A DNA stretch of 64,000 nt, from assembly GCF_003355455.1 (NCBI RefSeq), contig NZ_CP031357.1, positions 1,900,501-1,964,500 of the forward strand, given 5' to 3'. The notes under the pieces are model-generated. The model was not told the DNA's origin. It saw nothing but the letters and a program-made list of their open reading frames with translations, and made no database searches. Shown piece after piece: positions 31,857 to 40,685 of this stretch (position 1 is its first letter; each line of letters opens with the position of its first letter). The DNA is from Erythrobacter aureus (GTDB lineage: Bacteria > Pseudomonadota > Alphaproteobacteria > Sphingomonadales > Sphingomonadaceae). The translations under genes and the position numbers were made by a program.

Positions 31857-32287
31857 TCGGCGTCCTCCTCTTCGAATGCGTCCCGGATATCGTCGAGGCG
31901 CCCTTTCAGCAGTCGCAAGAGAAATACCCCGCCCGCAATCAGCGCGAGCGTTACGATGGCAGTCGCGCCCCAAGGTCCGACGATGGGCGCGAGCGCGATG
32001 ACGAGCCCAACCGTGGCCGCAATCAGGGCGAGGTGAAAAACGCCGAAAGCGCCGAGCCCGAAGGCGAGGGCGCCCTTGAACCGGTTCCCGATATAACCCG
32101 CGCGGCTTTTCTGGAAACGCAGTTCCGCTTCGGCATATGTCTTGCCATCCTCAAGCAGCGCGAGAACATCGTCGGTCAAGGAAAACTGCCGACCGCCTTC
32201 ATCCTCCTCATTGGGGGATTCGTGCTCGTCGGGCAAATCGAGCGGGCCGGAATACTCATCGACCCGCTCGTCGTTATCGTCTCGCAT
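31853..32287 (-). CDS. Phage-holin-superfamily-like membrane protein (DUF1469 type)
   Basis: The 144-residue protein has an acidic N-terminus, a helical segment (FSLTDDVLALLEDGKTYAEAELRF) and two adjacent hydrophobic helices at about 72-125 (LAFGLGAFGVFHLALIAATV and TAIVTLALIAGGVFLLRLL). This matches the putative phage-holin/DUF1469 group, chromosomal envelope proteins despite the name. No phage genes are nearby. The acidic ends FEEEDAE may bind the basic partners in the cluster; this is speculation. Confidence 0.7.
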   Translation of the reverse strand: MRDDNDERVDEYSGPLDLPDEHESPNEEDEGGRQFSLTDDVLALLEDGKTYAEAELRFQKSRAGYIGNRFKGALAFGLGAFGVFHLALIAATVGLVIALAPIVGPWGATAIVTLALIAGGVFLLRLLKGRLDDIRDAFEEEDAE

Positions 32288-32309
32288 TCAAACCCCCGTC
32301 ATCGCTCGC

Positions 32310-32817
32310 TCAACGCGAGCCGCGGAATAGACGCGAAAGCATGAAACCGACAATCGCTGCGATCCCGAGTGCCTTGCCGGGGCTCTTGCGGACGAATTCA
32401 CGGCCGTCCTCCACGAGATCGTCGACGCTTTTTTCGTCGAGCTTGGCAGCATAGCCATCCAGCGACTTCGAGGCGCTGCGAGCATAGTCACCGTATTTCG
32501 CGCCCAGTTTTTCGTCGACCTGATGAGCGTTCTCGTTGACGAGCTTGCTGAGCGAGCGCAGGCCTTCGCCGGCCTTGACCTTGCCTTCTGTCGCAAGTTC
32601 GCGGCCCTTCACCTTCGCTTCTTCGCCATAGGCTTTGGCTTCGGCGGCGAGGTCGTCGCCCTTGTGCTTGGCTTGATCGCGGTAGGCGGTGGCGCGGTCG
32701 CGGCCTTCTGCCTTGAGCGCGGCTGCACCTGCCTTTGCCTCTTCGAGAGCCGCGTTGAAGCGGGATTTCGCTTCGGCGCGGTTGTCGGTGGTGGGGCTTG
32801 GGTGCTGTATCGGTCAC
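32310..32817 (-). CDS. Coiled-coil, membrane-anchored stress-type protein, frame broken near the start
   Basis: The GTG at 32817 overlaps the stop of the upstream basic gene (GTGA), which marks the true start. After VTDTAPKP the reading frame must shift by one base at the C4 run (32793-32796 on the plus strand) to continue TTDNRAEAKSRFNAALEEA. With that repair the protein has about 168 residues: a long Ala/Lys/Glu coiled coil with repeated EAKAYGEEAKVKGRELATEG-like units, then a C-terminal anchor (GKALGIAAIVGFMLSRLFRG). It resembles DUF883/YtxH proteins. Without the repair only a 100-residue product from an internal GTG (32612) is possible. Confidence 0.65.
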
Positions 32818-32957
32818 GGGGTCATCTCCTTCGCTGCGCCCTTCTTCGCCACGGTCTTGCGCGGCGTCTTGGCGCTCGTGGATTTCGAGGCTGCGGTCTT
32901 CTTGGTGGCAGGAGTATTGCGCTTCTTGGGCGCATCGCCTGCGGTGGTTTCTGCCAT
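32814..32957 (-). CDS. Lysine/alanine-rich basic small protein (histone H1-tail-like)
   Basis: The 47-residue peptide is composed mostly of Lys, Ala, Thr and Ser (NTPATKKTAASKSTSAKTPR, then VAKKGAAKEMTP). It resembles the tails of bacterial H1-like proteins, which bind DNA. ATG at 32957 is preceded by AAGGACGACC; the stop overlaps the next gene's GTG. It is the first gene of the cluster. Low-complexity composition makes function uncertain. Confidence 0.6.
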   Translation of the reverse strand: MAETTAGDAPKKRNTPATKKTAASKSTSAKTPRKTVAKKGAAKEMTP

Positions 32958-33119
32958 GATGGTCGTCCTTGCCCTTAATTCGTATTCGTCCGGCGAAATG
33001 GCCTTCGATGTTGCAACGCAACTTGCGCGCCAATGTTCCGGCGAATAGAGCGCTGCCAACTCCCCATCTGGGGGTGTTTTAGACGATTACAACACCTTTA
33101 CCCCGGAGCGCCAGCACCC

Positions 33120-34409
33120 ATGACCGCGATCATAGACATCCACGCCCGCGAAATCCTTGATTCACGGGGTAATCCCACGGTCGAGGTCGATGTGCTTCTC
33201 GACGATGGAAGCTTCGGTCGCGCGGCGGTGCCCAGCGGCGCATCAACCGGTGCGCATGAGGCCGTGGAGCTGCGCGACGGGGACAAGGACCGCTATCTCG
33301 GCAAAGGCGTGATCAAGGCTGTCGAGGCGGTCAACGCCGAAATTCGCGATATGCTGGTGGGCGCTTTCGATGCCGAAGACCAGCGCGACATCGATCTTTC
33401 GATGATCGCACTCGACGGAACGCCCAACAAGGGCCGCATCGGTGCGAACGCCATTCTCGGCACCAGCATGGCAGCGGCCAAGGCGGCGGCCAATGCGCGC
33501 GGCCTGCCGCTTTACAGCTATATCGGCGGCGTTTCGGCCCATGTGCTTCCCGTTCCGATGATGAATATCATCAATGGGGGCGAACATGCCGATAACCCGA
33601 TCGACATTCAGGAATTCATGGTCATGCCGGTTGGCGCGGACAGTCTCGCCGAAGCGGTGCGCTGGGGCGCTGAGGTGTTCCACACGCTCAAGAAGAAGCT
33701 GCATGACAAGGGCCTGGCTACTTCGGTCGGTGACGAGGGCGGCTTTGCCCCCGACCTTGCCAGCACGCGCGACGCGCTCGATTTCATCATGGCCTCGATC
33801 GAGCAGGCGGGCTTCAAGCCGGGCGAGGACATCGTGCTTGCTCTCGACTGCGCCTCGACCGAGTTCTTCAAGAACGGCAAATACGAGATCTCGGGCGAGA
33901 ACCTATCGCTCACCGGTCATGAAATGGCCGAGTATCTCGACAAGCTGTGCCGTGACTATCCGATTCGCTCGATCGAGGACGGCATGGCCGAAGACGATTT
34001 CGAAGGCTGGAAGGCGCTGACCGACCGGATCGGCAATACCGTCCAGCTGGTCGGCGACGACTTGTTCGTGACCAACCCTCAGCGCCTGCGCGAAGGGATC
34101 GACCAGGGGCTTGCCAATTCGCTGCTTGTTAAGGTCAACCAGATCGGCACCCTGTCGGAAACGCTCGACGCGGTCAGCATCGCCAATCGCGCGGGCTACA
34201 CCGCCGTCATGTCGCATCGGTCGGGCGAAACCGAAGATGCGACGATCGCCGATCTGGCAGTCGCCACCAATTGCGGGCAGATCAAGACCGGCTCGCTGGC
34301 CCGGTCGGATCGGCTCGCCAAGTACAACCAGCTCATCCGTATCGAGGAAGAGCTGGGTGATAGCGCGCATTATGCCGGGCGGCACTGTTTCGGGCGTATC
34401 GGGGGCTGA
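33120..34409 (+). CDS. eno: Enolase
   Basis: The 429-residue glycolytic enzyme converts 2-phosphoglycerate to phosphoenolpyruvate. Motifs include AREILDSRGNPTVEVDV, VPSGASTGAHEA, catalytic Glu in SVGDEGGFAPD, metal ligands in SIEDGMAEDD, catalytic Lys in LLVKVNQIGT and SHRSGETEDATIADLAV. GGAG lies 11 bases upstream of the ATG. A GC hairpin follows the stop. The product feeds PPDK (57579-60244) in reverse. Confidence 0.98.
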   Translation: MTAIIDIHAREILDSRGNPTVEVDVLLDDGSFGRAAVPSGASTGAHEAVELRDGDKDRYLGKGVIKAVEAVNAEIRDMLVGAFDAEDQRDIDLSMIALDGTPNKGRIGANAILGTSMAAAKAAANARGLPLYSYIGGVSAHVLPVPMMNIINGGEHADNPIDIQEFMVMPVGADSLAEAVRWGAEVFHTLKKKLHDKGLATSVGDEGGFAPDLASTRDALDFIMASIEQAGFKPGEDIVLALDCASTEFFKNGKYEISGENLSLTGHEMAEYLDKLCRDYPIRSIEDGMAEDDFEGWKALTDRIGNTVQLVGDDLFVTNPQRLREGIDQGLANSLLVKVNQIGTLSETLDAVSIANRAGYTAVMSHRSGETEDATIADLAVATNCGQIKTGSLARSDRLAKYNQLIRIEEELGDSAHYAGRHCFGRIGG

Positions 34410-34411
34410 AG

Positions 34412-34437
34412 CGGGGGTCCCCGTGCAGGCGGGGACC
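34412..34437 (+). repeat. Solitary GC-rich palindrome after eno
   Basis: GGTCCCCG-TGCAGG-CGGGGACC at 34416-34437 begins a few bases after the eno stop. Its GCGGGGGTCCCCG core resembles the arms of the element inside glyS at 56966-57051 and may be a single-arm copy. It could also end the eno transcript, although no uridine run follows. Confidence 0.6.
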
Positions 34438-34484
34438 TCGGTCCACCAGGCCTGAGGGTCTGAGACGTCCGCTTTAGCGGAAGG

Positions 34485-34730
34485 TCAGCTTCGGTTCTTC
34501 GGGTGGAACCAATATTGCCATACGCCCCAGGCGTTGATCAGCAGCAGCACGCCGTTCATTGCTGCCAGCGGCAGCGCGTCTTCGGTCAGGCCGATATAGA
34601 TCCACAGCGCCGAGACGACGCAGAACAGGACAAAGCCCCAGGCGGTTGCGCGGCGCCCCAGATCGAAGGCGATCATAGAGGCGGCTATGACCGCCCCGAT
34701 CGATGCGGCCCATTCGAAAGCGCCGTTCAT
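34485..34730 (-). CDS. Small three-helix membrane protein
   Basis: The 81-residue protein has three hydrophobic segments (FEWAASIGAVIAASMIAF, WGFVLFCVVSALWIYIGL, AAMNGVLLLINAWGVWQYW). The pattern is similar to small YgjV/PnuC-related integral membrane proteins, but I cannot name a family with certainty. GGAG eight bases before the ATG at 34730 supports the start. It is 237 bases downstream of ribH on the same strand; that gap shows no convincing gene. Confidence 0.7.
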   Translation of the reverse strand: MNGAFEWAASIGAVIAASMIAFDLGRRATAWGFVLFCVVSALWIYIGLTEDALPLAAMNGVLLLINAWGVWQYWFHPKNRS

Positions 34731-34967
34731 GACGTTTCTCCCAGCATGATTGTGACGACGCGCGGCGCCAGCTAGCGTTCCGGGAACTGCTTTTCTCACG
34801 CCTCATGCAAGCGAACAGGGGCGGGCGGGTAAGAGCCGACAAGACATGATTCAAACCCATCATGCGCGGCCGACGAGCGTATCCTCACCCAGCTTGGGAA
34901 CCGTATTCATCCCCTATGGATTGCACCGGGCGCAATCGTCATGCGTTCGGCGATTTCGACCATGGCG

Positions 34968-35390
34968 TCAGGCGGCGAAGCGCGCCTGCAGATCGAGCAG
35001 GGCGATGGCCGCCTTGGCCGCTTCGCCACCCTTGTCCTTCTGGGCCGGATCGGCGCGAACCAGCGCCTGCTCCTCGTTCTCGACCGTCAGGATGCCATTG
35101 CCGATCGCCATGCCGTCCATGGTCAGCGCCATGATCCCGCGCGCGCTTTCGCCTGCGACGATTTCGAAGTGATAGGTTTCCCCGCGGATGACCACACCGA
35201 TGCCGACATAGCCATCGTACCGGCCGCTTTCCGAGGCGAGCGCGATCGCTCCGGGCACTTCGAGTGCGCCGGGCACGGTCAGCACCTCGACCTCGTGCCC
35301 TTCCGCCTCGAGAGCGGCGCGGGCACCCGCGACGAGCATATCGTTGAGATGGTCGTAGAAACGGGCTTCGACGATCAGGAAACGGGCCAT
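34968..35390 (-). CDS. ribH: 6,7-dimethyl-8-ribityllumazine synthase
   Basis: The 140-residue enzyme condenses DHBP with the ribityl-uracil intermediate in riboflavin synthesis. Recognisable parts are the FLIVEARFYDHLNDML start, the substrate loop TVPGALEVPGAIALA, GIGVVIRGETYHFEIV with the active-site His, and GILTVENEEQAL. I prefer the ATG at 35390, with GGAG eight bases upstream; a GTG at 35399 overlaps the ribBX stop. It follows ribBX directly, whose product is its substrate. Confidence 0.96.
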   Translation of the reverse strand: MARFLIVEARFYDHLNDMLVAGARAALEAEGHEVEVLTVPGALEVPGAIALASESGRYDGYVGIGVVIRGETYHFEIVAGESARGIMALTMDGMAIGNGILTVENEEQALVRADPAQKDKGGEAAKAAIALLDLQARFAA

Positions 35391-35395
35391 GCGTG

Positions 35396-36640
35396 TCACT
35401 CCGGGATAGGTTTATGATCGACGATGTTGAGGCCATAGCCTTCGATCGCCACGACATTGGGTTGCGAATTGCTGAGAAGGATCATGTCCTCGATACCGAG
35501 ATCGGCAAGGATCTGTGAACCGATGCCGACGTTTCGCTGCGCATCGCTCTCGCTATAGCCCCGGTTAGACGCCGGTCGTCCGGTAATCAGCACGATCACA
35601 CCGGCTCCGTGCTCGCCGACCGCATGCATGGAGCGCTGAAGCGTGCGCTTGCGCGGTCCCGGCCTGCCGAGCACGTCTTCGAAGATCGAAATCGGATGCA
35701 CGCGGGCGAGGGTGGGCTGACCCTCCACGACATGGCCCTTCTGCAGGACGTAGCTTTCGCTGCCGTCCACTGTGTTACGATAGGTCAGCAGGCGCCATTC
35801 ACCGCCATAATCGGATTCGAAACCGTCTTCGCCGACGCGTTCGACCAGATGATCGTGGCGCATGCGATATTCGATAAGATCGCGGATCGTGCCGATCTTC
35901 ATATCGTGCTTGCGCGCGAAGGCGATCAGATCGTCGAGGCGCGCCATGGTGCCGTCCTCATTCATGATCTCGCAAATGACACCCGAGGGGTTGAGGCCCG
36001 CTAGGCGCGAGATATCGACGGCTGCCTCGGTGTGGCCCGCACGGACCAGCACACCGCCATCACGCGCGGCGAGCGGGAAGACATGGCCGGGCGTCACGAT
36101 ATCGTCCGGCCCCTTGGTCGCATCGATCGCCACGCAAACGGTGCGTGCGCGGTCGGCCGCGCTGATCCCCGTGGTGACGCCTTCTTTCGCCTCGATCGAA
36201 GTGGTGAAGGCGGTCTGCATGCTTTCGCGATTGTCGCGGCTCATCGGCTCGAGGCCGAGCGCCTCGACACGTTTGCGATCGAGCGAGAGGCAGATCAGGC
36301 CGCGGCCATGTGTCGCCATGAAATTGATTGCGCTGGGCGTCGCCATCTGGGCGGGAATGATAAGGTCGCCTTCGTTTTCGCGGTCCTCGTCATCCACGAG
36401 GATATACATCCGGCCGTTGCGCGCCTCGTCGATGATTTCCTCGGCGCCCACAATGACCGGCGTGTCGTCATTGGCTTCGAGAAAGGCTTCGAGCTTGGCG
36501 AGGGTTTCGGCGGTGGGATTCCAACTTTCCTCGCTGCACTCGCGCAGCGTATTGGCATGAAGGCCCGCTGCACGGGCAAGGCCGGCGCGGGTCATCAGCC
36601 CTTGCGAAACAAGCGTGCGAACTTTCTCGATCGTATCCAT
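35396..36640 (-). CDS. ribB: 3,4-dihydroxy-2-butanone 4-phosphate synthase with N-terminal HTH and degenerate GTP cyclohydrolase II domain (RibBX)
   Basis: The 414-residue protein has three parts. Residues 1-55 form a helix-turn-helix-like domain (LMTRAGLARAAGLHANTL). Residues 60-260 form RibB with MYILVDDEDRENEGDL, TTGISAADRA and the VTPGHVFPL active-site loop. Residues 265-414 resemble GTP cyclohydrolase II but lack the zinc cysteines and the RCDCG motif, so this domain should be inactive. Such hybrids are known as RibBX. The HTH is unusual for a biosynthetic enzyme and may let it sense and regulate. Palindromic sites lie directly upstream. No FMN riboswitch is visible. Confidence 0.93.
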   Translation of the reverse strand: MDTIEKVRTLVSQGLMTRAGLARAAGLHANTLRECSEESWNPTAETLAKLEAFLEANDDTPVIVGAEEIIDEARNGRMYILVDDEDRENEGDLIIPAQMATPSAINFMATHGRGLICLSLDRKRVEALGLEPMSRDNRESMQTAFTTSIEAKEGVTTGISAADRARTVCVAIDATKGPDDIVTPGHVFPLAARDGGVLVRAGHTEAAVDISRLAGLNPSGVICEIMNEDGTMARLDDLIAFARKHDMKIGTIRDLIEYRMRHDHLVERVGEDGFESDYGGEWRLLTYRNTVDGSESYVLQKGHVVEGQPTLARVHPISIFEDVLGRPGPRKRTLQRSMHAVGEHGAGVIVLITGRPASNRGYSESDAQRNVGIGSQILADLGIEDMILLSNSQPNVVAIEGYGLNIVDHKPIPE

Positions 36641-36652
36641 GCGGCGGTGGCT

Positions 36653-36701
36653 ATCACATCATAATGTGATTGCCAACGACGATCGTCACATTGCATGTGA
36701 T
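36653..36701. promoter_or_regulatory. Paired palindromic operator candidates upstream of ribBX
   Basis: ATCACATCATAATGTGAT at 36653-36670 is a perfect 7-4-7 palindrome. TCACATTGCATGTGA at 36686-36700 repeats the half-sites as 6-3-6. The centres are about 31 bases apart, three helical turns. They start 13 bases upstream of the ribBX start codon, so a bound protein would probably block its expression. Likely regulators are the HTH domain of RibBX itself or an unknown factor. Confidence 0.65.
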
Positions 36702-36756
36702 TTACGCGCGATAGCCCCCTGTCGGGACTCGCCTGAATTGATCGGCTGAAGAAAAA

Positions 36757-36832
<76 letters not shown>

Positions 36833-36919
36833 ACACTGCGGCATGCCGCAGCCTCGTGGAAGGAGGCGTTCCCGACTCGGGAGGCGCTCATATAGCGGGC
36901 TCTTTCGAGATGAAAAGCC

Positions 36920-37252
36920 CTAAATGACCGATCGGGTCGGATGCAGCTTGCGCAGATGCGGCATGGCGGCTTTCCGCACCCTCAGCGTTGCGCCGAAAGG
37001 GTCGGATGGATTGTCCCCAATGGCAACGAGGCGGTCGGATTCGAGCTTGCGCGCGGCGGCAAAAGCGGCGCGCAAAGGCAGGCCAGTTGGCTGCGGGAGA
37101 TCCCAGATCGTTATCGGCGTATCTTGTTGGTTGGCATACCAAATTTCCAGCAGAACCCTGTTGCGGGCCTCGTGGCCGATCGTGTCGGCCACATCGCTGC
37201 GATTGGAGTCGAGTTCGTCGTCGGCCCGCCGCCGGGGCTTCTCGGGGGTCAT
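36920..37252 (-). CDS. Hypothetical protein, possible small winged-helix protein
   Basis: The 110-residue protein begins MTPEKPRRRADDE and has NRVLLEIWYANQQDTPITIWDL, then LRAAFAAARKLESDRLVAIG. This order is compatible with helix-turn-helix followed by a wing, as in MarR-like proteins. It ends in a basic tail. I do not recognise it with confidence. It is on the minus strand 87 bases upstream of tRNA-Lys and may share its promoter. Confidence 0.6.
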   Translation of the reverse strand: MTPEKPRRRADDELDSNRSDVADTIGHEARNRVLLEIWYANQQDTPITIWDLPQPTGLPLRAAFAAARKLESDRLVAIGDNPSDPFGATLRVRKAAMPHLRKLHPTRSVI

Positions 37253-37489
37253 AAGTGAGTGCGTCCCTACTTCGCGGAACCTCCCCCCGGTTTCCGCTTG
37301 CTGTTTCGCCGGGCAGGTAGCCGGATGGGAATGAGAATCGAGTCCCTCAAGCGGGTGACATTTGCCTGTCGGCGAAGCCGCGGCGCGGAGTCGCGGATGA
37401 TGGTGCCATCGGCCGCAAGATGTCGCCAGAAGAGCGAAGGCCTGTAGGCAGCGGCCCCGGGAGGCGGCAAAATCGGCTTCGCTTGAAGC

Positions 37490-38607
37490 CTATCGCAACA
37501 GCCCCGTGCGGGGCGCAGTCCGGTTCCAGCGATTCACCATCATCAAGGATCCGATGCACACCATGTTGGTTAGCATAGAACTGCCTCCGTGGCTCATGAA
37601 GGGCAGGGGAATGCCTACGACGGGGCGAGGCCCATGACCATCATCAGATTGATCGCGACGTAAAAGAAGATCGAGGCGGTCATTCCAAAAGCCAACAGTT
37701 TGTCGAAGCGCTCGGTGCTGGCGCGGGCCACCGACAGTCCCCAGCCAAGGATCATGGCAAAGGCGCCCAATACGACGAGGCCGCCCAGGAAGCCCCATTC
37801 TTCGGCCATGGTTGCGAAGATGAAATCGGTGTGAGGTTCGGGAAGGTAATTGAGATGGCTCTGCGATCCTTCGTTGAAGCCCTTGCCGGAAAAGCCGCCA
37901 GAACCGATCGCGATCTTCGATTGAGTGATGTGATAGCCATCGCCGAGCGGATCGCTTTCGGGATCGAGAAAGGTGAAGACTCGCTTCTGCTGATAGGGTT
38001 GCAGTCCGAAGAAGAAGGCGAGGGGGGCGAGGAGGGCGGCCGCCAGGCCCGCGCCAAGAAACCAACGCAACGGCAGCCCGGCCGCGAACATCACCATGGC
38101 GCCGCCGAAGGTTATCGCCAGGGATGTCCCGAGGTCGGGCTGGAGAAGGACCAGGGCCACCGGTGTCAGGATCAAGGCGCCCGCCGGGATTAAAGCCCGC
38201 CAGGTCGGCACCATCCCGACCGGAAGCGTCGCGTAAAATCGCGCCAGCATCAGCACGATGGCGGGTTTCATCACCTCGGACGGCTGCAATTGCATGAAGC
38301 CGAGGTTGAGCCACCGCTGGCTGCCGCCTCCCACGAAGCCGATCACCTCCACGGCGCCCAGCATCAGGAGCACGATCACATAGATCGGGAAGGCGAAGAA
38401 CATGGCCAGATCGCGGGAAAACCGGCTGAGCACAAAGGCCATGACCAGAAAGACGCCGAACCGGATCACATGCGACGATGCGTAGGGTTCCCAGCTCCCT
38501 GCGGCGGCCGAAAACAGAACCAGCGCGCCGAAAGCGATCAGCACGAAAAGGGGGAAAAGCATCTGCCATGGCTGCCGCGCGATCGGCGCGGGGACGATGC
38601 TGCTCAT
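37490..38607 (-). pseudogene. rodA: Rod-shape SEDS glycosyltransferase RodA, frame broken by one base near the C-terminus
   Basis: The SEDS protein polymerises glycan strands with PBP2. About ten membrane segments and motifs such as GGGSQRWLNLG, QPSEVMKPAIVL, LLQPDLGTSLAI and EEWGFLGGLVVL are present. After VMGLAP the frame hits a stop, but one added C in the run of four (37622-37625 on the plus strand) continues VVGIPLPFMSHGGSSML and reaches NRTAPRTGLLR. The repaired length is 372 residues, normal for RodA. RodA is essential in most rods, so a miscalled homopolymer is the likelier cause. The start overlaps the mrdA stop (ATGA). Confidence 0.93.
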
Positions 38608-40685
38608 TGTTCCGCCTCCGCATTGGCGGCGGCGGATGAGCGCGAGATCTCTTCGGGCGTGCGATCGTCGACGCGCGAGGGATTCGACTCTTCGGCCAGT
38701 CCTTCGGGCTGGCGCGCCGCAAGTCGGGCTTCCGCCTCGACCCGGTCGAAAATATCCTCGTCGCGCGCCGGAACCGGCGGGACCGATTCGCCCTGCGCCG
38801 CGGCATAAGCACGGTATTTCGAATTCAGCCGCTGCTGCGCATTGCCGCCCCATTGTTCCTCGAGCGCGCGCAGGGCCTGCATGCCTTTGGCCGGGTCGAA
38901 CATGAAGGTCATCACATCGCGCGCGATCGGATAGGCCGCGCCCGAACCGCCCCCATGTTCGATCACTACCGCGCCGGCATATTTCGGTTTGTCGAACGGC
39001 GCGAAAAACACGAACAGACCGTGGTCGCGATACTTCCATGGGCCACTGCGCCCGTCCGAGACGCTGAGCGACACAACCTGCGCGGTGCCCGTCTTACCGG
39101 CCATTTTGATGTCTTCGAAAGGCAGGCGAGCCCGCCCGGCGGTGCCCGGGCCGTTGACCGTATCGCTCATTGCCTGGCGGACATAGCCGATCTCTTCCGG
39201 GCTGAAATCGAAATGTTCGAAGCGCGGCTGCTTGTCCGACATGCGCAGGCGCGGCATGACTTTGAAGCCGGTCGCCATGCGCGCGCTCATGACCGCAAGC
39301 TGCAGGGGGTTGGTGAGGTAATAGCCCTGGCCGATCGACGAGTTCACCGTATCGTAGGGTTGCCAAGCGCTACCGTGGCGGCGCTGCTTCCATTCGGGCG
39401 AGGGAACCGTGCCGAAGAACTGGCTCTGCACCGGAAGCGGGAATTCTTCGCCGAGCCCCATCTTGTGCGCCCATTCGGCGACCTTTGCGAAGCCCACCTG
39501 CTGGGCGAAGTGATAGAAATAACTGTCGCAGCTTTGATAGATGGCCTTGGCCATGTCGACCCGGCCGTGATTGCTCCAGCAATTGAAGAAACGGTTGCCG
39601 ATCCGGCGTCCGCCATTGCACATGATCGTTTCTTCGGGCTTCACCCCAGCATCGAGAAAAGCCATGCAGTGCATCGGCTTGACGGTCGATCCGGGTGGAT
39701 ACAGCCCCTTAAGCACCTTGTTGCGCAACGGCACGCGCTCGTCATCGCGCAGCATGGCATATTCGACCCGGCCGATGCCTTGCGAAAAACTGTTGGGATC
39801 GAAGCTTGGCATGGATGCCATGCACAGAAGGTCGCCGCTCTCGCAGTCCATCACCACGACCGATCCGCTTTCCAGACCGATCCGGCGCGCGGCGTAATCC
39901 TGCAATGGCCCGTCGATCGTCAGGCGAACCGGATCGCCCTGAATGTCTTCCCGCGTTTCGAGTTCGCGCACGATCCGGCCCGATGCGGTGACCTCCACCC
40001 GCCGCGCCCCGGGAATCCCGCGCAAATCCTGCTCGAACTGCTTCTCGAGCGCATCCTTGCCGATCTTGTAGCCGGGCGTGACGAGCAGCGGGTTGCGGTC
40101 CTGCTCGGCATATTCCTCGGCATTGGCCGTTCCGACATAGCCGATCAGGTGCCCGACGCTGGGACCGGTCGAATAAAAACGCGAGAATCCGCGCTGCGGC
40201 ACGACGCCCGGCAGATCGGGCAGGCGCACGCTGACGGCGGCGAACTGATCGTAGCTGATGCCCGAGGCGATTTCCACTGGCTGGTAGCCGGGGCCATCAT
40301 CGACGCGCTTGCGAATGTCGGCAGCCTGGTTCTCGTCGAGATTGAGGAGGTTGGCGAGCGCGGTGATCGTCGCATCGGAATCGGGTGTGCGTTCCGGGAT
40401 TATGTCGACGCGAAAATCCGCGCGGTTCGACGCGAGCGGCGCGCCGTTCCGGTCGAGAATCCACCCACGACGCGGGGGTATCAGCGACAGGTTGACCCGG
40501 TTGCTCTCGCTTTCCAGTTCGTATCTCTCGTTCTCGGCGATTGCAATGTAACCCATGCGCGCCGCCAGCAGCACGCCGAGACCGCCCATCGCGGTTCCGA
40601 TGACGAAGGTCCGACGGTCGAAGGCATTGTCGAGCGTCGAGTGGGTAACGACTTCGCGCGGCCGACTCCGCTTGCGCAGACGCAT
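38604..40685 (-). CDS. mrdA: Penicillin-binding protein 2 (peptidoglycan transpeptidase)
   Basis: The 693-residue class B PBP has a cytoplasmic basic start, one membrane helix (TFVIGTAMGGLGVLLAARMG), a PBP dimerisation domain and a transpeptidase domain. The latter has STVK at about 330 (YPPGSTVKPMH), the SxN-type SCDSYFY, and KTGT at about 531. The C-terminal 60 residues are a charged tail. It cross-links lateral-wall peptidoglycan together with RodA. TGATG joins it to mreD and ATGA joins it to rodA. Confidence 0.97.
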   Translation of the reverse strand: MRLRKRSRPREVVTHSTLDNAFDRRTFVIGTAMGGLGVLLAARMGYIAIAENERYELESESNRVNLSLIPPRRGWILDRNGAPLASNRADFRVDIIPERTPDSDATITALANLLNLDENQAADIRKRVDDGPGYQPVEIASGISYDQFAAVSVRLPDLPGVVPQRGFSRFYSTGPSVGHLIGYVGTANAEEYAEQDRNPLLVTPGYKIGKDALEKQFEQDLRGIPGARRVEVTASGRIVRELETREDIQGDPVRLTIDGPLQDYAARRIGLESGSVVVMDCESGDLLCMASMPSFDPNSFSQGIGRVEYAMLRDDERVPLRNKVLKGLYPPGSTVKPMHCMAFLDAGVKPEETIMCNGGRRIGNRFFNCWSNHGRVDMAKAIYQSCDSYFYHFAQQVGFAKVAEWAHKMGLGEEFPLPVQSQFFGTVPSPEWKQRRHGSAWQPYDTVNSSIGQGYYLTNPLQLAVMSARMATGFKVMPRLRMSDKQPRFEHFDFSPEEIGYVRQAMSDTVNGPGTAGRARLPFEDIKMAGKTGTAQVVSLSVSDGRSGPWKYRDHGLFVFFAPFDKPKYAGAVVIEHGGGSGAAYPIARDVMTFMFDPAKGMQALRALEEQWGGNAQQRLNSKYRAYAAAQGESVPPVPARDEDIFDRVEAEARLAARQPEGLAEESNPSRVDDRTPEEISRSSAAANAEAEQ

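Noticed and set aside
31853..32287. Holin-like protein as evidence of a prophage
   Set aside because: No phage structural, integrase or lysis genes are nearby, and DUF1469-type proteins are common chromosomal genes.
34731..34967. Possible small genes between the membrane protein and ribH
   Set aside because: Open frames there have unusual composition and no good start, so I report no feature in these 237 bases.
37253..37489. Possible gene between rodA and the hypothetical protein at 36920
   Set aside because: All frames are short or interrupted and show no family pattern. I see nothing supportable here.
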